A stretch of 64,000 nucleotides of DNA from Elasticomyces elasticus (GCA_035926095.1 JAVRQT010000016.1:744001-808000), one strand, 5' to 3'; numbered from the stretch's first letter, positions 31,223-42,267 are shown. Numbers and translations are program-made. Notes: generated by a model from the sequence alone, not told the origin.

Positions 31223-33511
31223 TCAAGGCATATCCGAATCACTGTCCAACTCCACCACCTCCCGCACCTCCGTCATAGTCTTCGCAATCGGCTTCGCCTT
31301 AAACATAGCCAACGCCGCACTCGCATCCTCCTCGTCGTCATCCTCATCGACGTCCATCGGACCCGCAGAGGGTGCTGTGCCCCTTAACTCAGTATTTAGC
31401 TGCTCATCCACATCCATCGCATCATCATCATCATCGTCCTGCTCGTTACTGTTCTCCACGGCACTCATATCGACCATCATCCTAGGCCCAGCTCCAGCAG
31501 CGGCATCCACAATTTCACTCCTTACCACTTCCTTTGACACTACATATCCAGCTTTTCGTCCATCGATTACCTGCAACGCATTTTTCCATTCACCCATCTG
31601 ACTCTTCCTCTTTTCATCCTTCTGCCCAACGAACACACTGTTCACCTCGTGCACGTCCAACATCTCTACTCTGGAATCAGCCCAGAACCAGGTCTTGCCG
31701 GCAGCCTTCTCAATCCTGTCATCGTGCTTGATGCTGTAGTCGCGAGCTTCGATGGTTCCTGCCAGGCCACGCGATATGTTCTCGGTGTCGACACCGTTAA
31801 GCTTCAGCGCGGGAGCACTGTTCACCGCTTGGAATGAGGCAGTGGCGGCGACATTGTCCGGTGGCGTGAACCAAGCTTCCATTGCAGCATCTCCAAAGCA
31901 GCGGCCGATAATGCGAGTGAAGGGCACTTCAATCCTTGCCTTGACCTTGGCAGGATCGGTAACGTGGTACCATGTACCGATACCCGCCAAACCTTGTGGC
32001 AGAGCAGGCGAGTTGGCAGAGATTGGCACTTTACCTACGCCATCAAAGCTCCGCGCCGGGTCAAGTGTGAACACTCTACCGCTCACATGCGTGCAAGTCG
32101 TATAGGGACGACCTTCATCGTAGTCGTCGTCTCCCGCTTCGCCGAGGTTCACAATCCTGACCTTAATCGCCGTCACAACCATCACATCGGCAACGCGCTC
32201 CTTCTCGTAGGCGCCGCCCGGCTCTTTATTTTGCAGACGCACCACGTCACCAACAACCACACTCTCGGCTCCAAGGTACATGCCCTGCGCGAAGATCGTG
32301 GCTTCAGCCCAGGTACCTTTGAAGTGATATCGGCCCAGGATACACACCCCACTCGCCACACTCAGTGCGTGACCAATAGTCTGGTGATAGTCTGCCTCTG
32401 CTACGCCATTCAAGCAATCCTTCCACAGCGCCAGAGGCCGAAGAGCATGCAGAGGCACGTACTTGTGTTGACGTGTAAGCGACTTCGTCATGCTGCGCAC
32501 CTTAGGAAGTGGCTCAACGCGGAAACCAGCAGAAGTGACGGAGTTTGTCTTGCTTTCCGGGACTCCAGCGAGGTCCTCATCGGTGATGGCTTCGGTCGGC
32601 ATCTGCGTCACCACACCAGCTTCCCATTTCGGAGCCTTCGACGATACCCATGAGTTCGTGGTGGTGTCGAGAACACGCCATGTTTGCGCACTCTTGTCCC
32701 ATGCGAGGGACTCGTGCGGGTGAAGGTGACGGACGAAGAGCACAAGCTCGCCTACGCGCGGCTCGTAAGCAGGTAGATCAGCCCACTCACGCAAGGTCTT
32801 CATCAGCGCCGTGTGCCCTGTTCGCCAGTCCGGAGAGAGATGCTCGAAGATCGGCTCGTCAACCTTTCCATCTACACCTTCATCCTTGAGCTTGTCGAGC
32901 AACAACCTGATTGCATCTGGGATGCCATCGCCATCAACCTGCTTCCTACGCATCGGTGGCGCCATCTCGATGTCCGACATGGGCTGCGGTTTCTGCGGTA
33001 CCCCAGCCAGTTTCGGCGCGGAGACCTGTGCCTTGGGTGCCTTGGGTGCCTTAGGAGCCTTGGGCTGCGCGAAATCCTGTGACGAGGTGGGACTAACACT
33101 CCTCTGACTGCCTCCCGTCGCAAGCCCGACTCCACTTTGCCTCCCCCCACCGGCGCAAAGCTTACAAGCACAGGACAGCACCGTTCCATTCATCAATGCC
33201 TTGAAGTGCGGTAGGATGTCCGGGATGGATCGTGCAATGCCCTTGGGGTGACCGTACATGTACCGATCGACATGCTTTGAGTCACCGCCTGCTGCTCCAC
33301 GAGGCTTCTCCCAGCCGCCGTAGCCATCAGGAAGACGGTCGAGTTGATACGTGATACCAGGTGTGCGAGGGAGTCCTTGCATCTTGGCATATTCCTCACC
33401 GAGACGTTGGAGCCAGTAGGTGTCGTTGCGGGTGTGAGTACCTTCGGTCTTGGGTCGACGGCGACCATCGCCATCGCTGCCAGGCTGAATCTGGAGGATC
33501 GTAACCGGCAT
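31223..33511 (-). CDS. clr2: Clr2-like transcription silencing protein
   Basis: Relative of fission yeast Clr2, a subunit of the SHREC deacetylase/remodeller complex that silences heterochromatin. Single exon, 762 residues. The N-terminal domain has 'RNDTYWLQRLGEEYAKMQGL', 'YQLDRLPDGYGGWEKP', the motif 'HVDRYMYGHPKG' and a Cys pair (SCACKLC), matching the Clr2 N-terminal domain. A Lys-Ala-Pro repeat linker follows. The C-terminal part ('LGRYHFKGTWAEATIFAQGM', 'ESVVVGDVVRLQNKEPGG') matches the Clr2 C-terminal, BAH-like domain. The extreme C terminus holds Asp/Glu-rich tracts. Nuclear. Divergent from the membrane protein at 34 kb. Confidence 0.92.
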   Translation of the reverse strand: MPVTILQIQPGSDGDGRRRPKTEGTHTRNDTYWLQRLGEEYAKMQGLPRTPGITYQLDRLPDGYGGWEKPRGAAGGDSKHVDRYMYGHPKGIARSIPDILPHFKALMNGTVLSCACKLCAGGGRQSGVGLATGGSQRSVSPTSSQDFAQPKAPKAPKAPKAQVSAPKLAGVPQKPQPMSDIEMAPPMRRKQVDGDGIPDAIRLLLDKLKDEGVDGKVDEPIFEHLSPDWRTGHTALMKTLREWADLPAYEPRVGELVLFVRHLHPHESLAWDKSAQTWRVLDTTTNSWVSSKAPKWEAGVVTQMPTEAITDEDLAGVPESKTNSVTSAGFRVEPLPKVRSMTKSLTRQHKYVPLHALRPLALWKDCLNGVAEADYHQTIGHALSVASGVCILGRYHFKGTWAEATIFAQGMYLGAESVVVGDVVRLQNKEPGGAYEKERVADVMVVTAIKVRIVNLGEAGDDDYDEGRPYTTCTHVSGRVFTLDPARSFDGVGKVPISANSPALPQGLAGIGTWYHVTDPAKVKARIEVPFTRIIGRCFGDAAMEAWFTPPDNVAATASFQAVNSAPALKLNGVDTENISRGLAGTIEARDYSIKHDDRIEKAAGKTWFWADSRVEMLDVHEVNSVFVGQKDEKRKSQMGEWKNALQVIDGRKAGYVVSKEVVRSEIVDAAAGAGPRMMVDMSAVENSNEQDDDDDDAMDVDEQLNTELRGTAPSAGPMDVDEDDDEEDASAALAMFKAKPIAKTMTEVREVVELDSDSDMP
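33018..33056 (-). repeat. Lys-Ala-Pro coding repeat in Clr2
   Basis: About four near-identical 9-nt units encode a KAP repeat in the linker of the Clr2-like protein. Probably a flexible, length-variable spacer. Confidence 0.7.
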
Positions 33512-34082
33512 GTTGGCAGTATTCGTCCTTGTTGGTGGAAGTTGTTGTTGTGACGAAGATAAACTTCAATGTGATTTGAAAGCTCACGATCCAGAAGGTT
33601 CAAGATCAGGTAGTGGTTTGCCACACCTCATGTGAGCTTCACTTCACCTCATCGATTCTTCCCAGAAGCTGCTATCTGTTTGCTCTGCTTGCCTGTTCCT
33701 GACGCCTTGACAGGCAACGAATTGGACAGCTGGCGAAGAGATACACTTGCGATACTGAGCGCGTGTGAGTAGCATGAAAGGAGCCCCTGGCGTACAGATT
33801 CTACCAACGTTAATGTATTGTCGTTGACCAAGTGAAGTTGGACGCGCCTGTTCGTGGAAAGCACGCGGCAACACGGAACAGCTTCCGATTGGTGCGCAAG
33901 GTGACCTAAACAACGACATGGAGACGACATAGAAATGGAGTCAATGCATCTCATCATCATGTTGCGGTAGAGTCCTGTTACGATGTAGGTGCTGTACTTC
34001 CCTTCTCTGCTTCAGAGCACCAACACCAAGCACTCCCGAAACTTGCAGGATACGCCATTGATACCACGGTTCACGAGCCAGC
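33512..34082. promoter_or_regulatory. Divergent promoter region (Clr2 / type II membrane protein)
   Basis: 571 bp between divergent start codons. No coding model fits. Both promoters are expected here. Confidence 0.45.
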
Positions 34083-35228
34083 ATGGCCATCTTTACCACT
34101 CCACCGCCAGCGTCCCAAGATCCACAATCGTCTCTACGCTTACCGGCACAGAAGAGGATTTCAGCTCCTACTGCTGCACGCTTGTCAACCATCACTGAAA
34201 GCTCCCAGCCGAAAGGAATATTACGGCCCACAAGCTTGTCCACGCGACCAACAGTGTCGCGTGGCACATCTAGATCAGGACCCCCTGCTTATACGTGGGT
34301 GCCGGAGGCGATCAATGACGACGGGGATTTGCAGGCGCCTGTAGAGGGTGAGAAGGTTGCAGAATTGAGACGAAATGGCTCAGGGCAGCATGGCAGGACG
34401 AGAGGTGGTTGGGGCAGAATATTGCTTATTGTGGGTATAATACTGGCTGTCATAGCATTGGCAGTAGGATTAGGTGTTGGATTGACAAGAAAGAAGCATG
34501 AACAGCAGGAAGATAGTAGTTCGCAGCCTGCAGGCACAACGCCAGATGTTGGTCAGGTCGAACAACAGTTCCCACTCGGAGAATACAGCTTCATTACAGC
34601 CCTTCGTACTGTAGCAACGAACTGCACATCTAACGCCGCAACGTGGAGGTGCTATCCTTACTCCGTTTTTGACCCTGCGGAATCCAGCACGAATACGAGC
34701 AGTCTGGCGACCTTCAATTGGATCGTCACCAATACTTCCGCTAATTACGCTACGAATCTCACTACTGAAGAAGATGCACCGTCCAATCTCACGATCAGCT
34801 CAACAAACAATCCCTTCAGCATCACATTCGGTAACCAGTCCCTCAACTATGTTCCTGGTTCTTCAAACAATGCTTCCGCCGCTCGGTACGAATTCTCGTT
34901 CGCGCAACAAAAGTCCGTGATTCCGTCCTCATCCATCCTCTCCTCCGGAGCAGCGGCTATATGCTACTACAACGCCACCACCTTCACCGGCACACTATAC
35001 CTCAACGCCAATCGCACATTTCCGGACGAGAGTCTAGGATATCAGACTGGATTGGGGGGCTACACGCCCTGGCCGTACGCTGTCGAGATCACGCAGATGA
35101 GCGGAGGTGGTGACGGCGTACCAGACTGCTACCAGAGCGTTAATGGTGGGGTTGGGCAGAGGATACTGACTGCTACTACGCCTGAGCCGGAAGACAGTGA
35201 GTGTAGATGTGAATACCGAAACTTCTGA
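34083..35228 (+). CDS. Type II single-pass membrane protein, function unknown
   Basis: A 381-residue intronless protein. The N-terminal ~115 residues are Ser/Pro/Arg/Thr-rich and cytosolic by the positive-inside rule. One strong membrane helix follows ('ILLIVGIILAVIALAVGLGV'), flanked by Arg/Lys. The rest is an extracytoplasmic domain with more than ten N-x-S/T sequons and a few cysteines (C-x-C-E near the end). The pattern 'FITALRTVATNCTSNAATW' and 'RCYPYSVFDP' recurs in uncharacterised Dothideomycete and Eurotiomycete proteins, as I recall them; no function is known. The first ATG with a good purine context (AGCATGG) was chosen. Confidence 0.75.
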   Translation: MAIFTTPPPASQDPQSSLRLPAQKRISAPTAARLSTITESSQPKGILRPTSLSTRPTVSRGTSRSGPPAYTWVPEAINDDGDLQAPVEGEKVAELRRNGSGQHGRTRGGWGRILLIVGIILAVIALAVGLGVGLTRKKHEQQEDSSSQPAGTTPDVGQVEQQFPLGEYSFITALRTVATNCTSNAATWRCYPYSVFDPAESSTNTSSLATFNWIVTNTSANYATNLTTEEDAPSNLTISSTNNPFSITFGNQSLNYVPGSSNNASAARYEFSFAQQKSVIPSSSILSSGAAAICYYNATTFTGTLYLNANRTFPDESLGYQTGLGGYTPWPYAVEITQMSGGGDGVPDCYQSVNGGVGQRILTATTPEPEDSECRCEYRNF

Positions 35229-35384
35229 GCATTCACGTTTGTCGGAGTGTTTCCGGACTTCTTGTGAAAGCGCGCTAGATCCCGTCTAGCGTGGAGATCA
35301 CGATACTTAAAGCATCAACAAGCAACATCGGCACGTACCTGTTCAAAACAGCACCGAGCAGTATCATCAAAACAGTTATCGAAC

Positions 35385-36132
35385 ATGGACTGGCAACACG
35401 ACCATCTGCGCTCAGCCTGGCAGGATGCTCCAGATGCAGTCTCGCACGGAGGGATCAACTTGTGAGAACCTCGACTACACGGCTGTCTTCGCGTACTGAC
35501 TTGTGCACAGAAAGGCTCATCTACTCACCATACCGCTGAAGCTGCGCAAGGTCATCTACGAAATGGTCTTCGAGCAGTCGTTCAGAGAGGTGCAGGTGGC
35601 GATTGCTTGGGGCACACCGCTCGTCACGGCCGTCAACCTGCTCGAAGTCGCGGCTCCGGATAAAGCCTTGCTTCTCACCTCTCGTCAGATGTACATTGAG
35701 GCGCATGCGCTGTACAGATCGATGTACCGCCGCTTTTGGCGGGAGACAGACTTCTACATGCGGTGTCCTGAGCCAGGTACGCCACGGAACCCGATTTGCG
35801 TCAACTTCACCGAAGAAGATCTCGCGCAGATCTGCCATCTGCGTTGCTTCGCTCACCCAGGCTCAGTCGGCAACTTTCCATTGAGTGAGTGGGACCTTGT
35901 GTGTGCGTCCAGGCGGGAGTGGAGAGTCTTGAGGTTTATGGACATCATATACTCTGCTGATCCGGAACTCGTGCTGGAGTACGATGGCTTGCTTGGGCTG
36001 AATGGCAAGATGCAGTACAAGGCTGCTTGCGAGGATGCGAAGTCCACTGAAGATTTCGTCGGTATCACGCGCCGAGAGTTGTGGCGGCTTGGTGGATCTT
36101 GGTTGGATATGCGAGAGCGTGAACATGCGTGA
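35385..36132 (+). CDS. F-box-like/2EXR-type protein, tandem copy 1
   Basis: A 232-residue protein of the large fungal family beginning with an L-x-x-P-x-x-L-R-x-x-I-Y core (here 'LTIPLKLRKVIYEMVFEQ'). Model: 35385-35461 and 35511-36132 with a 49-nt intron (GTGAGA, CTGAC, CACAG). The splice completes a Leu codon ahead of the core. It shares 'KALLLTSRQMYIEA', 'YRRFWRETDFYM' and 'VNFTEEDLAQICHLRCF' with the gene at 37013-37705, so the two are tandem paralogues. Function unknown; some family members act as ubiquitin-ligase adaptors. The promoter is only ~156 bp from the preceding stop. Confidence 0.75.
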
Positions 36133-37012
36133 GCAGACGTTAGCACGAAGTTGATGGATGTTGGGATTGGGAAGACGTCAGCACGAAAGCTATGGATATT
36201 GTGAGTCGGGAGACGGCGGAAGGTAGGCGTGTAGGCGTTGCAGAGTCTGGTCGAAAGATTCATTGCTGTGGCAGCCGAGTACGACTGTGTTAATTATCAT
36301 GCGTCGACTATGCGACCCGACCGGAAGGAACTGGGGAGTCTGTGAGGTCAACGGAAGTATCGTCCAGTTGGTACTTCTTGCTCGTGGCAGGAATGACAGC
36401 GTTTAGCAATCACATCGAACCTGGCCGAGGCGACATCCACAAACTCAACCCTGCGGCACAAGGCGTGATCTGCGGCGCCATCATTACCTTCATTATTCCA
36501 ATCACTGATTAACTAGTGCATGAGAGGTTGAATGTGAATGTTTAGCGCGAAAAGGTCAAATCATCATCACCGAAAATCTCAATGAAGACCGGCTTCACTA
36601 GACTCTCGGATACAGCAATTTTCGCAATATGCAGAACGGACATGGCGCGAACCACACCGCTGATACGCGTTCGCGAGGGTGCACTCGAGAAGAAGACCAA
36701 CAACGCCATGTTTGAGTGGCTGCAAGCGCGTTGGCTCACAGAGGCTAGGAAGGCAGTGAATGGGCGCTCGTGACTTGATACTTGATGATCATACTAATCT
36801 ATGAGCAGACATGAGTTGCTAGCCACGAGAATGACAGGCGCTGCCGTATTCAAGGATCTAGTCGGTTCTGAATCTTCTCATGGACGACCTATGTGTTCCC
36901 TGAAGTGCCTTTTTGACCAAGTGACTGGTGGTCGTCCACGGCTGCCTTTGCGTCGCCTCGCTGGAGTGAGAGAGAGATTCAAGAAGCGAATGTACGAGCA
37001 TCAAGGCGGTGT
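36133..37012. other. Intergenic between tandem paralogues
   Basis: 880 bp without a supported gene. Two short plus-strand frames (36582-36773 and 36801-37031) show no family pattern. They could be a decayed copy or the 5' region of the next gene, but I cannot show either. Confidence 0.4.
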
Positions 37013-37705
37013 ATGTATGTTTCCTTGCTAACCCGGAGCAGAGACAATGGCTCGTCGAGGCGGCTCAGTCAAACCTCAACCCAGCCACCGCCTTCTCGCT
37101 TCCTTCAGCTACCCCCCGAGTTACGCAACGCTGTGTATGAGCTGGTATTCGACTTCCAACCCAGCCATGTAGATCTCCTCGAAGCAAACCCTCCTAGCAA
37201 GGCCTTGCTGCAGGCATGTCATCAAACATACGCAGAGGCCAAGGGATTCTACAACATACTGTTTCGCCGCTACTGGAGCGAGACCGAGTTCTCCATACAC
37301 GCCCACCACCACAACTGGCGTGATGTGAAGTACAAAGTGGATTTCACGAAGCAAGACCTGGACCATGTGCGTTATCTGCGGTGTTTTATAACGATCGAGA
37401 CAATATTGCGCAAGGCCCCGCAGTTTGGGACTGCCCATATGCGTCTCCGGATGCAGCAGAGTCAGAGTGAGGACTTGATGATCCAGATGGTCCGCATGCC
37501 CACTCCCAACTCTTGGGACTTTGTCCGGATAGGCGGAGGTCCCAGGCTTCAGGTCCGCGTGCCATGGAACCATAGCTTCGCCATGGGGTTCCATCACGCG
37601 TCTTTGATCGTTTACGGAGTGCCGGACCGGGCTGGCCGACAAGACCACACCGAGGAACTACAGATTGTGGCAGGGGTTGTGCTCGTAATGCAGAGGCATA
37701 CGTAG
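37013..37705 (+). CDS. F-box-like/2EXR-type protein, tandem copy 2
   Basis: A 230-residue protein with the core 'LQLPPELRNAVYELVFDF', then 'KALLQACHQTYAEAKGFY', 'RRYWSETEFSIH' and 'VDFTKQDLDHVRYLRCF', aligning with the copy at 35.4-36.1 kb. Both lack other recognised domains. The start is uncertain. ATG 37013 gives the longest product, while an upstream exon (plus-strand frame 36801-37031) joined by an intron would need an intron shorter than 45 nt, which is unlikely here. Its C-terminal half, with 'WNHSFAMGFHHASLIVYG', has no counterpart in copy 1. Function unknown. Confidence 0.7.
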   Translation: MYVSLLTRSRDNGSSRRLSQTSTQPPPSRFLQLPPELRNAVYELVFDFQPSHVDLLEANPPSKALLQACHQTYAEAKGFYNILFRRYWSETEFSIHAHHHNWRDVKYKVDFTKQDLDHVRYLRCFITIETILRKAPQFGTAHMRLRMQQSQSEDLMIQMVRMPTPNSWDFVRIGGGPRLQVRVPWNHSFAMGFHHASLIVYGVPDRAGRQDHTEELQIVAGVVLVMQRHT

Positions 37706-38171
37706 TCCGCAGACGAAGACATGAGGTTTGCTGATGGCAAGGTGGCGATGCAACGGAAGTGAACAATGCTTGCGATAGTCATTGGTCGCTGAGGAGCTAG
37801 CGAATTTATTCGATTGCATTATGGCTTATGCTGTCCGAGACTCTGAGCTGCTCGCTACAGCAGGTTCGTAATGGCGCAATTGACGGTCTCCTAGAGTCCA
37901 GCCGCCTTCAGTATCATTTCGGCCGCCCTGGCTGCTTAGAATCTTGAAAACTGTGGGAGAAGCCGTAAATACATGTCGGCAACGAGTCGTTTCTTCGACC
38001 TTGCAGTGATGTGTATGGGGAAGTGACGGGTGGAATGCACTGAGGCCGAGACGTTGGAGAATTGTGCTAGGAGATCTCGCTAGCTGACATAGCAGGTCTT
38101 CGAATGTGGTGTAGAACTCTTGCTTGGATACTACCTCTATTGCGCAGTCCCAAAGTTGACCTAGGCTGGCC
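37706..38171. other. Intergenic, convergent 3' ends
   Basis: 466 bp between the F-box-like copy 2 and the FAD oxidase stop. No gene recognised. Confidence 0.45.
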
Positions 38172-39725
38172 TTATATGCGTGCTCCCTTACTGGACGCTG
38201 GCTGGATCGGGAACAGCTTGTTGAACATGTTGCTCGGATCATACTTGGCCTTGATCTTCTGGAGCCGAGCATAATGATCGCCGAAGATGTCCTTCGATAT
38301 CTCGTCGTATTGCTGACAGAAATCAGTCAGTCTACCTCATTCCCAAAGGAGATCGAGAGTACTCACATCGTAGTTCCCATAGAGCATGACAGCCCCCTTT
38401 TTGCCCTTAATACTGGCACCACCCTCTATGCCATCACTGACCCGCTCGCTGTGTGCCTCGAGCTGCTTCTTGAACTCTAGACTAATGTCTCGGGCGAACT
38501 GTCGACATTCCCCATCGTTCTTTGCTTCCTTCCATAGTGGCATGATCAAGCTGTTGAGGTGATACCCGCGATTCGCGAAGCATCCTTCCTCACTCGCCAC
38601 CACAACTGTGGGATCAAAAAGCTCCCACGCCATCATACTGGCGGCTGCGTCAGGCTGTGCATCCATAAAGACATTGAACTTTCCAAGCACGTTCGTGACG
38701 AAGGTCTCGCGAATAGGCATCACGAATGCTGCACCTTTCTGACTGCTGCGGAAGCCTGGCACGATAGGTACCTGCTTGTTGACTTCCGGATATGGCCCCA
38801 CGTGAGAAGTGTTCACAAGCGGACCAAGGTCGAAGATCGGCTGAAGCAACTTCTTCGCCTCCACTTCGGTCCCATCGTAGGCGAAGATGTAGATAAAGAC
38901 TGTTTGCCCGCCGGCTTCAGGAGGGCGGCCGATAGCAAGGAGTGAGTTGAGTCGGCCACCCGTCTTAGTGTGCTGACCAGCTTCGGGGATGGCGTAAAGG
39001 TCGTTCAAGATCTCGACAAGTTTCGTGATGTTATCTGGCGTAGGTGGGAAGACGCAAGTCCCCATATAAACTTCTTGCTGCGGATATGCCTTCAGAACAA
39101 ATTCCATCGTGACGCCGAAGTTCTGACCTGCTCCGAGTAGTGCCCAAAAGAGGTCCGGATTATCACCTTTACTTGCATACCTGATCTCACCATCAGATGT
39201 CACAACAGTGGCGCCAACAACATTGTCGATGACGAGGCCTCTCGTGCCTGAGAGCACTCCGTAGCCGCCTCCAAGGGTCAGTCCACCTACACCAGTATCT
39301 GCCACGGTGCCACCGACCGTAGCAAGACCATATTTCCAAGCAGCTTCGTCAACATCGCTCCAGAGTGCACCACCCTGGACGTACAGTAGGTTCATGTCTT
39401 CGTCGACTTTGACGTCCCGCATATGACCTAAGTCGACGAGTAGGCCTCCATGAGTACTACTAGCACCTGCCGTAGAGTGGCCACCTCCCTTCACGGCCAG
39501 ATCAATGTTCTGCTCCGTAGCATATTTGACCGTGATAGCAATTTCTTCCGCAGAAGTCGGCACGACTGCAACACCAGCTTGCTTGATCGCCGCGCGAGAC
39601 CAGCGGTCAATTGAGATGTCGTACCCAGTATCAGACGGCGATAACACTTGTGCCTTGGTGCCGGAAAGAAGCTGGCGAAGCCTGTCGATGTCTGCCTCTG
39701 CGACTAGTCGTTTCTGAGTGGACAT
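38172..39725 (-). CDS. BBE-type FAD-linked oxidoreductase
   Basis: PCMH-type FAD oxidase of the berberine-bridge-enzyme family, 499 residues; members oxidise sugars, alkaloids or polyketide alcohols. Model: complement(38367-39725, 38172-38312) with a 54-nt intron. The splice adds the BBE C-terminal domain 'YDPSNMFNKLFPIQP'. His83 in 'KGGGHSTAGASS' is the expected covalent flavin link. The site where bicovalent members have Cys reads 'GTVADTGVGGLTLGGGYG', so flavin attachment is probably single. No signal peptide is present, unlike secreted members, so it may be cytosolic. Its substrate is unknown and there is no metabolite cluster around it. Confidence 0.94.
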
Positions 39726-40293
39726 TGTAGTCGAATGCCAATCTTGTTAGATATCAGATTATCCGAAAGTCCTCAGCGTTCGTATGGAATTCACAGATAC
39801 GTTGATCAGCTTGTGCGTTGGAGTAAGCTGTCCTGTCAGCGTAGCAGATATAGAAATCAGGAATGAAAGTGGAAGTTGTAAGGGCGATGTAGTAGCGATA
39901 GCGATCTGCTTGGACGACTATACATTGCACTACCTATATACGGGCAGCTGATCAGAAGTGCTCAAGGCGTAGGATCGTCGGGGAAGCAAGCTCATTATTT
40001 GCCCGAGGCTGCGTTGTGGGGCAGGAAGGAGGAAGCCTCTCGTTCAAGGGCATGCTAAGCTCGGCGGCCTTGGTCTGTCGGAGCTGAAAGGAGCAGCTTG
40101 TGTTGATACAAGGTGTTGCTTTGGGCGAAGTCGAAATATGACAAGGCGAGATCACCAAGGTGCAGAATTATTGGGCTGAGCCAATGAGTCATGGCCAGGC
40201 ATCAAGATATCGATCAGGCACCAATATTGCTGCATATGCCGTTTGTTTCCTCCCTCTTGACCTTCTTTCGACATTCCAGTAAACCAAGAAACG
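39726..40293. promoter_or_regulatory. Divergent promoter region (FAD oxidase / dioxygenase)
   Basis: 568 bp between divergent start codons. A TATATA-like run lies near 39935. No coding model. Confidence 0.4.
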
Positions 40294-41411
40294 ATGGCGG
40301 ACTCGGTGCTCCCAGAGGACTTCCTCTCAAAACCAGCCGAAAACATTATCGTCAACCGCATTGACTTCAGCAAGACAGACCTACCGAAGTACAAAGGCCT
40401 ATATGCAGTTGTCTTGGACAATGTTCTCACGGTCGAGGAGTGCGAGACATTCATCAAGGGTGCCGAGGCGAGCACGACCAAAGGTTGGGAGAGAGCAATG
40501 ATCAATATCGGTGGCGGCCGTCAGCGCCTGATGGAGGACGAGCGTTGTTGCGGACGCATCATCTGGGACTCTCCCGCCATCGTCGACAAGATCTGGAAAC
40601 GAATCGAGCACCTCCCAGAAGTGAAGGAGATCATTCGACTGGAGAAGGTCCCGAAAATCTTTGGCCAAGGGCCGAGCAAGCGAGATGAAGTCTGGGAGTT
40701 CAGTCGCCCGAATGAAAGGATGAGGTTCTTGAAGTACGTCGGAGGCGAGTACTTTCGCCCACACTGCGATGGAAGCTACGAAACACCGGATCGCAAAGAG
40801 AGGACGTAAGTAAAGCGATAAGTGTAACCCTTGAAGGCCTGGCAGCCCGAGACCGCCGAGGACTTACAAGCTACAGCCATCGGTCTTAGCATGTTATCTC
40901 GGCGGACTTACAAGAGAGATTTTTTGCAGCCAGGGCCCTTTTCGAAATTTGAGACACCCGCTAACCCTGCCAACCATCGCTTTAGCTACTTCACCCTGCA
41001 TCTGTATCTCAGCGATGCAAAGCCGCAGTCGGATGCGGACTCAGCCTACCTGACGCCGGAGCAAAAGAAGAGGGTTGCGAAGTCAGAGCTGCTGGGGGGC
41101 GCTACGACGTTCCACTCAACCAACATGAAGGAGAAGCTCGATGTGCTGCCAGTGATGGGTCGAGTCTTGCTGTAAGTCAAACCTGGATCTGGCTATCACA
41201 TTCAACGTGCTGTCCTCGGCCGAATCGAGAGAGCCAAACTCCTCCCATTGCTTGAACGACCGCTAACCTTACTCTCGTCGCTTTTAGATTCCAGCATCGA
41301 GACTTGCTGCACAGCGGTGATGATGTGCTGAAGGGCACCAAGTACACGATGCGGACTGACCTGCTGTATTCTTCAAATGCGGCAGCGAAGCCAAGTCGTG
41401 GAGGTTACTAG
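40294..41411 (+). CDS. Prolyl-4-hydroxylase-like 2-oxoglutarate/Fe(II) dioxygenase
   Basis: A 273-residue P4H-superfamily enzyme that would hydroxylate a protein or small molecule using 2-oxoglutarate and Fe(II). Model: 40294-40805, 40986-41171, 41288-41411, with introns of 180 and 116 nt, longer than most in this window. The iron ligands are His157 and Asp159 (RPHCDGSY) and His241 (LLHSGDD). Lys251, ten residues after the distal His ('GTKYTMRTDLLY'), fits the 2-oxoglutarate salt bridge. The strand 'YFTLHLYLSDA' and 'LLGGATTF' match the jelly-roll core. No signal peptide or ER-retention tag is seen, so the product is probably cytosolic or nuclear. The first intron keeps the exon 2 frame open for about 155 nt, which may reflect an alternative form. 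Confidence 0.92.
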
Positions 41412-42267
41412 AGCATTGATTTCAAGATCGGTCAGTAGTATTCTTGCTCTCTCAATCGGATCATATCGACCAAAGTGACTCACCTAAAAAAGTGGTGGTT
41501 GAAGCGCCGTCCTCAAAAGAATGATCGGAATTGAGTTATATCCACGCCTCCCCGTCCTGTATTGCTACAGCGACAGAAAGGCGCGTTGATATGCCGCGTA
41601 TTGCACTAAAGTGATCGTACGGCAAGCCGCACACACAATCTTCGCATCGACTCCCATAGCCAAACATCGCAGCATCCATTCTCACTCCGTCCGAAGACGG
41701 CGAGTCCGGCGCCACAGTGCAGGCTGAGTTTCTGATGCCGAATACAACCATGAGTGTCATGGCAGGCCCTTGCGGACAGTGGCCAGAGCCCACAACTTCA
41801 GTGAGCGGTTGCGAGGGTAGCGTGCAGTGAAGATTACTCCGAATTTCCCATTTGCCATGTGTGACGAGCCCGAAGGCAACATCTGTGTGTGAGCAAAGAA
41901 ACGCAGCGTTGATGAGGACGGCGCTTGAAGAGAAGAGGAACTGAAGTGCAAGTTCGAAGGTGAATTATATGAAATGCGCTAGCGATGCACCTGACTCGTG
42001 CACTAGCGCTACGCGTGACTTCGTGTTCGAGCGCGTTGGCTGCCTGGACAAACGAAACTCTTTGAACACCATCTTCATCTTCAACCTGCAGACAAACATC
42101 TCCAACTTACCAACACGCATCCCGGCATACCACAGAAGACGGGTATGCTTCGCTTGCACTACTGATAACGACACATCACTGGACAAGCTCTCCTTGTCTG
42201 GATACATCGTTCAACCACTTCAGACCGGCCATCTGGCCCATCTGCTATCTGATACAGCCTGCCCACC
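41412..42267. promoter_or_regulatory. Upstream region of RAD50
   Basis: 856 bp between the dioxygenase and RAD50, both on the plus strand. A plus-strand frame at 41960-42361 overlaps the RAD50 start but shows no family pattern. It is taken as promoter and leader. Confidence 0.45.

Noticed and set aside
36582..37031. Two short frames between the tandem F-box-like genes
   Set aside because: Neither shows the family motifs and no intron of reasonable size links them to the next gene. Kept as intergenic.
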